NCBI GenBank assembly: GCA_031553835.1 | Contig: JAVBKX010000014.1 | Location: 62,001 to 126,000 of the forward strand | Length of the DNA: 64,000 nt | From: JAVBKX01 sp031553835 | Lineage (GTDB): Bacteria > Bacteroidota > Bacteroidia > Bacteroidales > Azobacteroidaceae | Reading direction: 5' to 3' | Shown here: piece after piece, positions 19,401-26,692 of the stretch | Position numbering within the stretch: the first letter of the stretch is position 1 | Layout: each line of letters starts with the position of its first letter | Notes under the pieces: generated by a model | The model's input: only the letters and a program-made list of their open reading frames with translations | Told to the model about the DNA's origin: nothing | Databases searched by the model: none | Program-made: the position numbers and the translations under genes

Positions 19401-19767
19401 ATCCTGTCACTACTGATTGCATAGCAGTTGTACCGTACGCCATGGTTACCACTTCCTCCAACATATGAACATTTTCCTTCAGTACAACGTCCACAACAGT
19501 ACGATCCGGGTCTATTTTTATTTCTTGTGTAATACAGCCCACACAAGAAAAAATTAAAATCTGTGAACCTACAGGAATTTGTAATGAATAGCGCCCATCT
19601 AAATCGGTAGCGGTTCCAATAGAAGTATCTTTCAACCTAATAGACACTCCGATGGCTGGTTCGCCCGACTCGAATGTAACAGATCCATAAATAAACTTAA
19701 TATCATGTCCTGCAAAAAGAGTAAAATTGCACGACAGAACAAACAAGAGCGAAAGTAATGCTTTCAT
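16441..19767 (-). CDS. VIT/VWA-domain envelope protein with SusC-like N-terminus and C-terminal DUF2135
   Basis: 1108 residues with a signal peptide (1-19). Residues about 24-98 are a carboxypeptidase-D-like sandwich, followed at 104-113 by EEVVTMAYGT, which looks like the TonB box of SusC proteins, but no plug or barrel follows. A VIT domain spans about 165-335 (DGFRVRVLMDCFFYN, LEGTFKLRLP). A VWA domain follows (about 430-610) with MIDAS DVSLS at 436-440 and GATDLGTAL near 505. A helical repeat region lies at about 860-960 and a DUF2135-like domain at about 990-1070 (NNTDIDLHVREPNGE). The role is unknown; VIT/VWA pairs usually mediate protein interaction. It is convergent with the T9SS protein (11-bp gap) and 47 bp downstream of the SUFU gene on the same strand. 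Confidence 0.82.
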   Translation of the reverse strand: MKALLSLLFVLSCNFTLFAGHDIKFIYGSVTFESGEPAIGVSIRLKDTSIGTATDLDGRYSLQIPVGSQILIFSCVGCITQEIKIDPDRTVVDVVLKENVHMLEEVVTMAYGTTAMQSVVTGSVAGIVAINQDRTNDKKSGSTWKRSGLSDNAIRLEVGDNDYLPLEAAQMAVQVDGFRVRVLMDCFFYNDKQNGLEGTFKLRLPTGATPYYFAFGQTTYLDENGDEYNVDDGKLTSRKKLQFPFAKYTSDAFSLKTDDIEDANERSWDDVRKARIVSKQKAAKLYEETVNARIDPALMEWTGADLFTCRVFPLQKDHLHRVVIGYDLNMTEAASFRECVLTIPTVVKDFQLDMDMYASDAMIPTVTPLLASSQSSDRIYVSVKNPSKKAYTIRYNTIAPTLLVDEDEKYFAANYRIELPETLQENIPSDAIFLLDVSLSSQPDKFNVWLKLLEEILSSNKDIIKRFSVVCFNIDTYWWSRSYVRNNYYNLDAFLRYANTLALEGATDLGTALKEASHPAWLKKNAAKHLFVLSDADFNWGEPSMQALKLMVAPGDRVHTYKTGLSGTNAAALDLLSNATRGFAFTVTGEEEAALTAKSFRYRPWKIESIEAENVEDFLVSGQASQLYNGQKLIFGGRNIPEESIRIRLNNGLETRELVFAPSDTIVSNLVSRIYGELALSSLQNYGCQTEEATESYSVHYQMPSSLTSFLMLEHNSDYDDLGMDEDEARYFVNDHTVADVLENLFQHNNIPMGEGKADFIAWLKRLAAEHSTIHFNPDSLFWEYVTSLPDEVFNTKPKLLTFRVKLQEQQTPDELNMLSEDVIKYDDMLPLANDRKSRYGKADALKLFSSVLEKNAGDFTALRDLTFKLMEWGMNDQAYNLMRRIIAVREYEAMAYATAAEALGKAGQTDLALIYYYICMQSEWDSDYGSFRDITALQCLRYLEKHRKETKSPNGQQETAFVNRFYDSMKTYLDDEGLLIDAADIVVIVNWNINNTDIDLHVREPNGEECYYGHRKTRLGGNLTKDVMDGYGPEMYVLKHAEDGQYKILLNYYSDDAARTSSKAKAYVDFYRKWGRPSEKYERKTVVLNTDGEMQEVFTFEVKTTIK

Positions 19768-19814
19768 AATAACATGATTTAGGTTTAAGGTTGCAGTTAG
19801 ATCGTAAAATGTTT

Positions 19815-21146
19815 TTAAACCTCCCGTTCCGTTAAATCTTCATTAAAATACATCACATCTTCTTCGATTCGGGGATTAAGCATCGCTTTGGCTTTCAGGG
19901 TTTCCAAGACGCTCCACTCCCTCTCCTCAAATACAGCAATAGCATTGGTCAATACATCCGGCTGGTTGGTTCCCCATAACAAAGGGCGCGGTTCCATATT
20001 AGTCCAAACTTTTTTATACGAGCCGCCAAACAGTGTAACACAAGGTATTTTATCTCCGATATTGGGCATTGTATCCGGCCAATCTTTCAATTTCAACATT
20101 TTTAAGCCCCAGCAAACAGGAAAATCTTCACTGGTTTGCATCTCGGCCAATACTAAAATTTTCAACGGATCGACATCTACAACCAGGCCCGGCACTAATA
20201 ATCCCGATTGAAAAGCTTTAGTAGGCGTCGCAACCAATTGTGTCAGCAATGAAAACAAATTATAAAAAGCAATGACACAAGGTAATAAAGACCACCAAAC
20301 ATAGCCTCTTGACATCAGGAATGCTGTGATTCCGCCAAACAACAACCCCCAAAACAGGGTGCGCCATTTATCTTTTGTCGATTTTTTACGATAAATATCG
20401 TATGTTTTCAAACGTTGTAAATCAGGCGTCACATGAGCCGAACGAGAAGCCATACTCATATTAAATGATTTTCCGGGCGTGCCGATGGCTTCCGAATCAT
20501 CCCGTTCAAGGTAATTTTTTCTATTAATATCGACCACCGGAGTAAAGCCTTCATCAAAACACTCGAACAAGGCATCGGTACCCTGCTCAATTTTGAAATT
20601 CATTTCTTCCTCATACAAAGGAATCATTTGATAGAAGTTAACCGTTTCCCCGTTAGGTAATGTACAGGTCATACTTTCTTTCTCAAAAGTGTAGGGCAAC
20701 TCCAGTATCATCCCCGAAAGGCGGGTATTGTGTGCAAATGGTTCTCCATTAGGAATAGTATGCCCCCACCCCAGCCACGTATTTTCTTCAATAGGCAGGC
20801 GAGCCAAAGTTTTCAGCCACCGAAGCGGCCAGTAATGATGTTCTTCGTCACTTTTAATATTCCAGTCCGGAGGAAGTGAAACCAAAATTTCGGCGCGGGT
20901 ATTCTTATTGCGTAATTTTTCGGGGACATTCATTTCATGTGCACCCATTCCCATAGTTACCAATGTATAGTAATTATGTTTTTGTGTAGGATGAATAATA
21001 CAAATATCTATATGGATATCCGGAGAGACAATCTCGTGAAAAACTTCATCGAATTTCCCGAAATGCCTTTCTATGTGATTTTCAACAATATCCATCTCAT
21101 TCTCTGAATATATTTTCAGATTGGAAACTTTCTCGTCAATGTGCAT
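19815..21146 (-). CDS. Suppressor-of-fused (SUFU) domain protein with DUF3239-like C-terminus
   Basis: 443 residues with no signal peptide. Residues about 15-215 match the bacterial SUFU fold (VENHIERHFG, HIDICIIHPTQKHNYYTLVTMGMG, LVSLPPDWN, YWPLRWLKTLARLP, LPNGETVNFYQMIPLYEEE). Two hydrophobic segments lie around 275-315 (WRTLFWGLLFGGITAFLMS, WWSLLPCVIAFYNLFSLL). Residues about 330-430 resemble DUF3239 (GLVVDVDPLKILVLAEM, WGLKMLKLKDWPDTMPNIGDKIPCV). Bacterial SUFU proteins are often immunity proteins against polymorphic toxins, but no toxin is visible here. It probably shares a transcript with the VIT/VWA gene 47 bp downstream. Confidence 0.85.
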   Translation of the reverse strand: MHIDEKVSNLKIYSENEMDIVENHIERHFGKFDEVFHEIVSPDIHIDICIIHPTQKHNYYTLVTMGMGAHEMNVPEKLRNKNTRAEILVSLPPDWNIKSDEEHHYWPLRWLKTLARLPIEENTWLGWGHTIPNGEPFAHNTRLSGMILELPYTFEKESMTCTLPNGETVNFYQMIPLYEEEMNFKIEQGTDALFECFDEGFTPVVDINRKNYLERDDSEAIGTPGKSFNMSMASRSAHVTPDLQRLKTYDIYRKKSTKDKWRTLFWGLLFGGITAFLMSRGYVWWSLLPCVIAFYNLFSLLTQLVATPTKAFQSGLLVPGLVVDVDPLKILVLAEMQTSEDFPVCWGLKMLKLKDWPDTMPNIGDKIPCVTLFGGSYKKVWTNMEPRPLLWGTNQPDVLTNAIAVFEEREWSVLETLKAKAMLNPRIEEDVMYFNEDLTEREV

Positions 21147-21172
21147 GTTGTGTTTACTTCTATTTTCTATTG

Positions 21173-21180
21173 CAAAAATA
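21173..21180 (-). promoter_or_regulatory. -7 element of the SUFU gene
   Basis: On the minus strand this reads TATTTTTG, a perfect TAnnTTTG match, 27 bp before the ATG at 21146. A TTTG lies about 18 bp further upstream as a possible -33 element. Confidence 0.55.
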
Positions 21181-21288
21181 ATATTTTTATTCTAAACCAA
21201 ACGTATATAATCTCTTTTTCTTCTCTATAAAAGCAGAAAGAGAAACCAACGAGGGCCTCTCCTTCCACACACACAATATAACTACTAA

Positions 21289-22806
21289 CTAGAATGGGGT
21301 TTCATTTGAATAGGGCGCCTCTGCAAAAGGCGGTCGATTCGAGGTTAATGCCGCCTGACTATTTAACCTGGATTTAAATTCTTCAAATTTCACATTACTC
21401 AAATCCTGGAACAGGGCAAAGTCTTTTTTGAAATTCAACAACACATCTCCCGTTGCTCCATTTCTATGCTTAGCTATAATAATCTCGGCTTTACCGGTCA
21501 TATCATTTCCTTTTTCATCCGTATAAATTTTATAATATTCGGGGCGGTGGATAAAACAAACCATATCCGCATCCTGTTCGATCGCTCCCGATTCACGCAA
21601 ATCCGACAATTGAGGGCGTTTCCCTTCGGCTCCCGACCGGCTTTCCACTCCACGGTTCAACTGTGACAAGGCGATAATCGGAATATTGAGTTCTTTAGCC
21701 AATCCTTTCAATGAACGGGAGATAATACTTACCTCTTGTTCGCGGCTGCCAAAAGTCATACCGCTTGCATTCATCAATTGCAAATAGTCGATAATAATAC
21801 ACTTAATATGGTGTTCTTTCACCAACCGGCGGGCCTTTGTACGCAATTCAAAAACAGACAAACTGGGCGTATCATCAATGTATATCGGAGCATCGTGCAA
21901 ATCTTTAAGTTGAACATTCAATTGCTCCCATTCATAACTTTCCAGACGGCCGTTTTTAATTTTTTCACCTGGAATTTGGCAAACGTTTACAATCAACCGA
22001 TTGACCAACTGCACATTCGACATTTCCAACGAAAACACGGCTACCGGAATATTATAATCCACCGCCATATTTTTGGCCATTGAAAGCACAAAAGCTGTTT
22101 TTCCCATAGCCGGACGAGCTGCAATAATAATCAAGTCAGAATTTTGCCAACCGGATGTAATTTTATCCAAATCTTTAAATCCCGTTTGAGTACCACTTAA
22201 TCCATCCGTCCGTTGCGAAGCCACTTGCATCAAATGCAACGCTTCGGTAATCACCGGGTTAATTTGTGTTACATCCTTTTTTACATTGCGTTGAGAAATT
22301 TCGAAGAGTTGGCCTTCCGCTTCCTGCATCAAATCATCGACATCCATCGTTTCGTCAAATGCCTTGGAAGCAATGCCGGAAGAAAATGTAATTAATTCCC
22401 TGGCCAAATGTTTCTGAGCAATAATCCGTGCATGGTATTCGAGGTGAGCCGATGAAACCACTTTTCCCGAAAGTTGTGCAATATAGTAAGGACCTCCCAC
22501 CGCATCGATATCACCGCGTTTCTTCAACTGTTCGACCACGGTGATCATATCGATCGGTTTTTGTTGCAAAGCAAGATCCTGAATCGCCCGGAAGATAATT
22601 TCGTGAGTTTTATCATAGAAACTCTCCGGGCGCAGGATATCACTGATGACAGGATATGCATCCTTTTCGATCATCAGGGCGCCGAGCACAGCTTCTTCCA
22701 TTTCTTTGGCCTGGGGTTGTAACCGGCCTGCTTCATCCGTCGGAAGGCTGTTTCGTCGGCTTTTATTAGTAGAGGGTGAAAAGTTTCTTTCTTTGCGTTG
22801 TTCCAT
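21289..22806 (-). CDS. dnaB: Replicative DNA helicase DnaB
   Basis: 505 residues from MEQRKERNF. The N-terminal domain carries PQAKEMEEAVLGALMIEKDAYP and SFYDKTHEIIFRAI. The RecA-like C-terminal domain has Walker A AARPAMGKTAF (about 228-238), Walker B IIIDYLQLM, and the SQLNRGVESR, LSDLRESGAIEQDAD and FIHRPEYY motifs. It unwinds DNA at the replication fork. The frame stays open upstream to 22893, but a perfect promoter element at 22836-22843 lies inside that extension, so 22806 is the start. No intein is present. Confidence 0.98.
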   Translation of the reverse strand: MEQRKERNFSPSTNKSRRNSLPTDEAGRLQPQAKEMEEAVLGALMIEKDAYPVISDILRPESFYDKTHEIIFRAIQDLALQQKPIDMITVVEQLKKRGDIDAVGGPYYIAQLSGKVVSSAHLEYHARIIAQKHLARELITFSSGIASKAFDETMDVDDLMQEAEGQLFEISQRNVKKDVTQINPVITEALHLMQVASQRTDGLSGTQTGFKDLDKITSGWQNSDLIIIAARPAMGKTAFVLSMAKNMAVDYNIPVAVFSLEMSNVQLVNRLIVNVCQIPGEKIKNGRLESYEWEQLNVQLKDLHDAPIYIDDTPSLSVFELRTKARRLVKEHHIKCIIIDYLQLMNASGMTFGSREQEVSIISRSLKGLAKELNIPIIALSQLNRGVESRSGAEGKRPQLSDLRESGAIEQDADMVCFIHRPEYYKIYTDEKGNDMTGKAEIIIAKHRNGATGDVLLNFKKDFALFQDLSNVKFEEFKSRLNSQAALTSNRPPFAEAPYSNETPF

Positions 22807-22835
22807 TTTGTCTCGTATGTCCTTAGATGTGGCTG

Positions 22836-22843
22836 CAAAGGTA
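22836..22843 (-). promoter_or_regulatory. -7 element of dnaB
   Basis: Minus-strand TACCTTTG matches TAnnTTTG exactly, 30 bp before the chosen ATG at 22806. TTTTG lies about 16 bp further upstream. Confidence 0.65.
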
Positions 22844-23027
22844 TGGCAAAACAATCGGGCAAAACGAAAAAATACATGGATAACTATAAACATCTTATTA
22901 ACAAAAATTTAAAAATCATGTTGAAAGAGATGTTGAAAGATGTTGAAAACCCCAATCGAATAATATACGTAAATCGCTCTATAATAAACGCATTTCTCCT
23001 GTGCACAACTTATTCGGAAAATTATTA

Positions 23028-23035
23028 TACTTTTG
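23028..23035 (+). promoter_or_regulatory. -7 element of the paaK-like gene
   Basis: TACTTTTG matches TAnnTTTG exactly, 61 bp before the ATG at 23096. The 220-bp gap from dnaB holds the two divergent promoters and nothing else I can name. Confidence 0.55.
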
Positions 23036-23095
23036 CAGAAAAATACCGATTGAAATAAACGATTGCATAAACAGCATAATAAACCATCTAATTCA

Positions 23096-24397
23096 ATGAT
23101 TTGGAACGAAACGATGGAGTGTATGAAGCGCGATGAGCTACGTAAACTCCAGGGAATCAGGTTAAAAAAAACAGTAGAACGGGTATATCACAATTGTGAA
23201 CCATATCGGAAAAGAATGCAGGAAGCAGGCATTACTCCGGCAGATATCGATACAATTGACGATATAGTAAAACTACCTTTTACTTCTAAAAAAGATTTGC
23301 GCGACTATTACCCGTTCGGATTATTAAGCGCTCCGATGTCGGAAATTGTACGATTGCATGCCTCGTCGGGTACTACCGGCAAACCGATTGTAGTAGGCTA
23401 TACCCGCCACGATCTGAATATCTGGAATGAAGTCGGCGCCAGATGTTTTACGGCATATGGATTAGGCAAAAACGATGTAGTGCAAATATCATACGGATAC
23501 GGTTTATTCACAGGCGGCTTAGGCGCCCATGCAGCAGTCGAAACGATCGGGGGAACAGTTATTCCCATATCCAGCGGAAATACAGAAAAACAAATTATGC
23601 TCATGCATGATTTTGGAGCCATCGGATTAGCTTGTACTCCCTCGTATGCCTTATTTTTGGCCGACGCCCTGAAAGATTCAGGAATTCCGAGAGATGAATT
23701 TAAGTTGAAAATTGGTGTTTTCGGAGCTGAACCGTGGACTGAGGCCATGAGAAAAGAACTGGAAGAAAAATTAGGAATCAAAGCATACGATATTTACGGA
23801 TTAACGGAAATTATCGGTCCGGGAGTCGGACACGAATGTGAATGCCAAAACGGTACCCATTTATGTGAAGATCATTTCTATCCGGAAATTGTCAATCCCG
23901 AAACCGGCGAACCGATGCCCTTAGGAGCCACAGGGGAATTGGTGTTTACGACCATTACCAAAGAAGGCATGCCTTTAATTCGTTTCCGGACACGGGATTT
24001 AACAAGCCTGAATTATGAAACATGCAGTTGTGGTCGCACATCTGTCCGCATGAATCGTATTCTGGGACGTTGTGACGACATGTTAATCATCCGTGGCGTC
24101 AATGTATTTCCATCGCAAGTGGAATCCGTTATTTGTGAGATGCCGGAATTTGAACCCCATTACATGTTAATTGTCGATCGCATTAACAACTTAGATACAT
24201 TGGAAGTACAAGTCGAAGTTTCAGAAGAATTTTATTCCGACGAAATCAATAAAATGATAGAACTGAAGAGAAAAATCGGACATCGCCTGCAAAACGTATT
24301 AGGTATTGCTCCCGATGTAAAACTAGTGGAACCGCGAAGCCTGGAACGTAGTCAGGGAAAAGCGAAGCGGGTTATTGACAAGAGAAAATTCAATTAA
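23096..24397 (+). CDS. paaK: Phenylacetate-CoA ligase family enzyme
   Basis: 433 residues from MIWNETMECMKRDELRKLQG, the usual family N-terminus; the open frame begins earlier (23063) without similarity. Adenylate-forming signatures are HASSGTTGKPIVVGYT (P-loop, about residue 87), DIYGLTEIIGPGVG and a C-terminal RCDDMLIIRGVNVFPSQVE, with the terminal SQGKAKRVIDKR. It activates an aryl acetate (phenylacetate or indole-acetate) to its CoA thioester using ATP. An ACT-domain protein follows 99 bp downstream, a pairing common in anaerobes, where the ligase can work in amino-acid fermentation or in aromatic amino-acid synthesis via an aryl-pyruvate oxidoreductase. Confidence 0.93.
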   Translation: MIWNETMECMKRDELRKLQGIRLKKTVERVYHNCEPYRKRMQEAGITPADIDTIDDIVKLPFTSKKDLRDYYPFGLLSAPMSEIVRLHASSGTTGKPIVVGYTRHDLNIWNEVGARCFTAYGLGKNDVVQISYGYGLFTGGLGAHAAVETIGGTVIPISSGNTEKQIMLMHDFGAIGLACTPSYALFLADALKDSGIPRDEFKLKIGVFGAEPWTEAMRKELEEKLGIKAYDIYGLTEIIGPGVGHECECQNGTHLCEDHFYPEIVNPETGEPMPLGATGELVFTTITKEGMPLIRFRTRDLTSLNYETCSCGRTSVRMNRILGRCDDMLIIRGVNVFPSQVESVICEMPEFEPHYMLIVDRINNLDTLEVQVEVSEEFYSDEINKMIELKRKIGHRLQNVLGIAPDVKLVEPRSLERSQGKAKRVIDKRKFN

Positions 24398-24496
24398 TAA
24401 TGAAAGGAATGAAAAATGAAAATGATGAAAAAATTTGATTAAACACTTTCTTCATTGCTTTCATTATCTTCATTACTTAATTTTTCATTAATCACC
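24398..24496. repeat. Palindromic region built of repeated TGAAA/TTTCA words
   Basis: The left half repeats AATGAAA-like words (from 24399) and the right half repeats their complement (TTTCATT, CTTCATT, up to TTTTTCATTAA at 24490), so the whole gap can fold back imperfectly. It fills the space between two co-oriented genes. A similar word-repeat palindrome occupies the chrA gap at 45370-45445. Confidence 0.5.
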
Positions 24497-24922
24497 ATGT
24501 TAATCAAACAATTATCCATTTTTTTAGAAAACAAAAAAGGCCGGTTTACCGAAATAGCCCGGATATTAGGAGAAGCCGGAATTAATATGACCGCTTTAAC
24601 CGTCGCGGAAAGTTCCGATTTCGGAATTTTACGATTAGTAGTATCCGATGTTGAAAAAGCAAAAGAAATACTCAAAGAACACCGTTACGCAGTCAGCGTT
24701 ACCGATGTCGTGTGCTTACAATGCCCCAACGAACCGGGTGCGTTGGCCAAAGCCATGGACATTCTGACCAATGCCGGAATATTCATTGAATACATGTATG
24801 CTTTTTCATTCGAACAAGCGGCGTTGGTAGTGATACGTCCCGACAATTTGGAAAAATGTGTTCAGGTCTTACTCGACAACAAACTAGAATTATTGGCTGC
24901 AAGCGACTTGTACAAATTGTAA
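24497..24922 (+). CDS. Tandem ACT-domain amino-acid-binding protein
   Basis: 141 residues from MLIKQLSIFLENKKGRF; an earlier in-frame start at 24455 lies in the repeat palindrome and is rejected. Two ACT domains occupy about 1-70 (GRFTEIARILGEAGINMTALTVAESSDFGI) and 71-141 (NEPGALAKAMDILTNAGIFIEYMYAF). No catalytic domain is present. Such proteins partner aryl-CoA ligases or sense amino acids; it probably modulates the upstream ligase. Confidence 0.9.
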   Translation: MLIKQLSIFLENKKGRFTEIARILGEAGINMTALTVAESSDFGILRLVVSDVEKAKEILKEHRYAVSVTDVVCLQCPNEPGALAKAMDILTNAGIFIEYMYAFSFEQAALVVIRPDNLEKCVQVLLDNKLELLAASDLYKL

Positions 24923-24979
24923 GATGTCCCTTTTTTTTATAAAAAAAATGAAATTCTTTTCTATCTCGAAGGGAATGAC

Positions 24980-24987
24980 TAAATTTG
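24980..24987 (+). promoter_or_regulatory. -7 element of bamD
   Basis: TAAATTTG matches TAnnTTTG exactly, 18 bp before the ATG at 25006. It overlaps a possible TTG start at 24985, which is therefore unlikely to be used. Confidence 0.6.
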
Positions 24988-25005
24988 TGCGCTAAAATAA
25001 GAAAC

Positions 25006-25827
25006 ATGAAGCAACAGTTCGTTTATTTTTTGTGTCTAATGCTCATCGCCACATCTTGTGGAGAATACAATAAAGTATTAAAAAATCCTGACTTGGAAGT
25101 CAAATACGCTTATGCACAAAAATACTTCAACCAGGGGAAATACAGCCGTTCGGCTACTTTGCTGGAAGAAGTAGTACCCATGTTTAAAGGAACTTCCCAT
25201 GCGCAGGAATCACTCTATCTGTTGGCGCAAAGTTATTACAACATGAAAGATTATGGCACTGCCACTCCATATTTTACCTCTTATTACAAAACGTATCCCA
25301 AAGGAGATTATACAGAATTAGCACGATATTATGCCGCTTACGGACAGTATTTGGATTCTCCCATACCACAATTGGATCAATCCCAAACGTACGACGCCAT
25401 CAAGCTGTTTCAGGAATTTTTGGAATATTTTCCACAAAGCGAACACAAAGACGAAGCCAACCGGGTTTTGTTTGAATTGTATGAAAAATTAGCTTTAAAA
25501 GAGTTACAGGCCGTTCGTTTGTACTACAACCTGGGCAACTATGTTGTGGGATACCCGTTCCCCGGTGGTAACTATATGTCGTGTGTTATTACCGCACAAA
25601 ATGCATTGAAAGATTTTCCTTATTCCAAATACAAAGAAGATTTCATGTATTATTCCATTCGAGCCCGGTTTGATATGGCCAAATCGAGTGTGGACGAGAA
25701 GAAAAATCTGCGATACAGAGATGTGATTGATGAATATTACTCTTACACGAATGAGTTTCCGGACGGAAAATATCTAAAACAGGTAAAAAATTATTTTGAA
25801 CAGTCCGAAAAAGCTGTAAAAAATTAA
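25006..25827 (+). CDS. bamD: Outer-membrane assembly lipoprotein BamD
   Basis: 273 residues. The signal peptide ends with lipobox IATSC. TPR pairs fill the rest (AYAQKYFNQGKYSRSATLLEE, ESLYLLAQSYYNMKDYGTA, DAIKLFQEFLEYFPQSEHKDEA, SCVITAQNALKDFPYSKY). It is part of the BAM complex that inserts beta-barrels such as SusC and PorP. Downstream are rpoZ and a DUF4293 gene, the usual Bacteroidales order. Confidence 0.94.
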   Translation: MKQQFVYFLCLMLIATSCGEYNKVLKNPDLEVKYAYAQKYFNQGKYSRSATLLEEVVPMFKGTSHAQESLYLLAQSYYNMKDYGTATPYFTSYYKTYPKGDYTELARYYAAYGQYLDSPIPQLDQSQTYDAIKLFQEFLEYFPQSEHKDEANRVLFELYEKLALKELQAVRLYYNLGNYVVGYPFPGGNYMSCVITAQNALKDFPYSKYKEDFMYYSIRARFDMAKSSVDEKKNLRYRDVIDEYYSYTNEFPDGKYLKQVKNYFEQSEKAVKN

Positions 25828-25894
25828 TTAATACAGAATTAATGTGTGTTAATCGCCACATAACGCAATCAATAACAATAACGAACATATAAAA

Positions 25895-26236
25895 ATGGAT
25901 TACAAAAAAACAACCGCTCCTGTTAGTACGGTAACCCGCGACATGATGACTTTATCGGAAGATACCGGTAATGTATATGAAACCGTAAGAATTATCGGTA
26001 AAAGGGCCAATCAAATCAGTTCCGATATCAAACATGACCTGGAACGTAAACTGCAGGAATTTGCATCGTATAGCGACAGTTTGGAAGAAGTATTTGAAAA
26101 CCGGGAACAAATTGAAATTTCCCGTTATTTTGAGCGACTTCCCAAACCCACATTAATCGCTGCCCAGGAATACGAAGATCACGAAATTTATTTCAGGAAT
26201 CCGGCTAAAGAAAAAGACAAATTTGAAATGGAATGA
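25895..26236 (+). CDS. rpoZ: RNA polymerase omega subunit, Bacteroidetes type
   Basis: 113 residues. The core NVYETVRIIGKRANQISSDIK is the Rpb6/omega signature and the C-terminal ISRYFERLPKPTLIAAQEY and YFRNPAKEK are specific to Bacteroidetes. It overlaps the next gene by 4 bp (ATGA), so translation is probably coupled. Confidence 0.92.
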   Translation: MDYKKTTAPVSTVTRDMMTLSEDTGNVYETVRIIGKRANQISSDIKHDLERKLQEFASYSDSLEEVFENREQIEISRYFERLPKPTLIAAQEYEDHEIYFRNPAKEKDKFEME

Positions 26237-26685
26237 TCCAGCGGATTCAAACCATATATTTATTGCTCGTAACCTTCACCATGGTTTCGATGTTGTTTTT
26301 TCCGTTAGGGTATGTACTCCCTGAAGGAGGAGGCCAATCGTCCATGTATGATGTATTCGGATTGCATGAGCAAGGAAAAACGTTGCCATGGGCATTATTT
26401 GTACTGCCTGTTAGTTGCGCGCTATTAGCTTCGGTAACTATTTTATTTTACAAACGAAGAAAATTACAAATCAATTTAGGCTATCTAACCATTTTCGCTA
26501 TCGTATTGATTTATGTCTTCGGAGCTTTTTTCCTTTGGGATCTGAAGCAAAACTATTTGGTCTCCATTTCATATACCATAGTTTGCACATTTCCATTCAT
26601 TGCACTCATTTTCGAATTCCTTGCCATCCGAGGAATTAAAAAAGACGAAAAATTAATTCGTTCATTGAATCGTTTACGCCCTTGA
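26233..26685 (+). CDS. DUF4293 family integral membrane protein
   Basis: 150 residues with four hydrophobic helices (about 5-30, 52-75, 80-105, 110-135) and the family start MIQRIQTIYLLL, ending in charged IKKDEKLIRSLNRLRP. Function unknown. It overlaps rpoZ by 4 bp. Confidence 0.88.
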   Translation: MIQRIQTIYLLLVTFTMVSMLFFPLGYVLPEGGGQSSMYDVFGLHEQGKTLPWALFVLPVSCALLASVTILFYKRRKLQINLGYLTIFAIVLIYVFGAFFLWDLKQNYLVSISYTIVCTFPFIALIFEFLAIRGIKKDEKLIRSLNRLRP

Positions 26686-26692
26686 TTGACTG

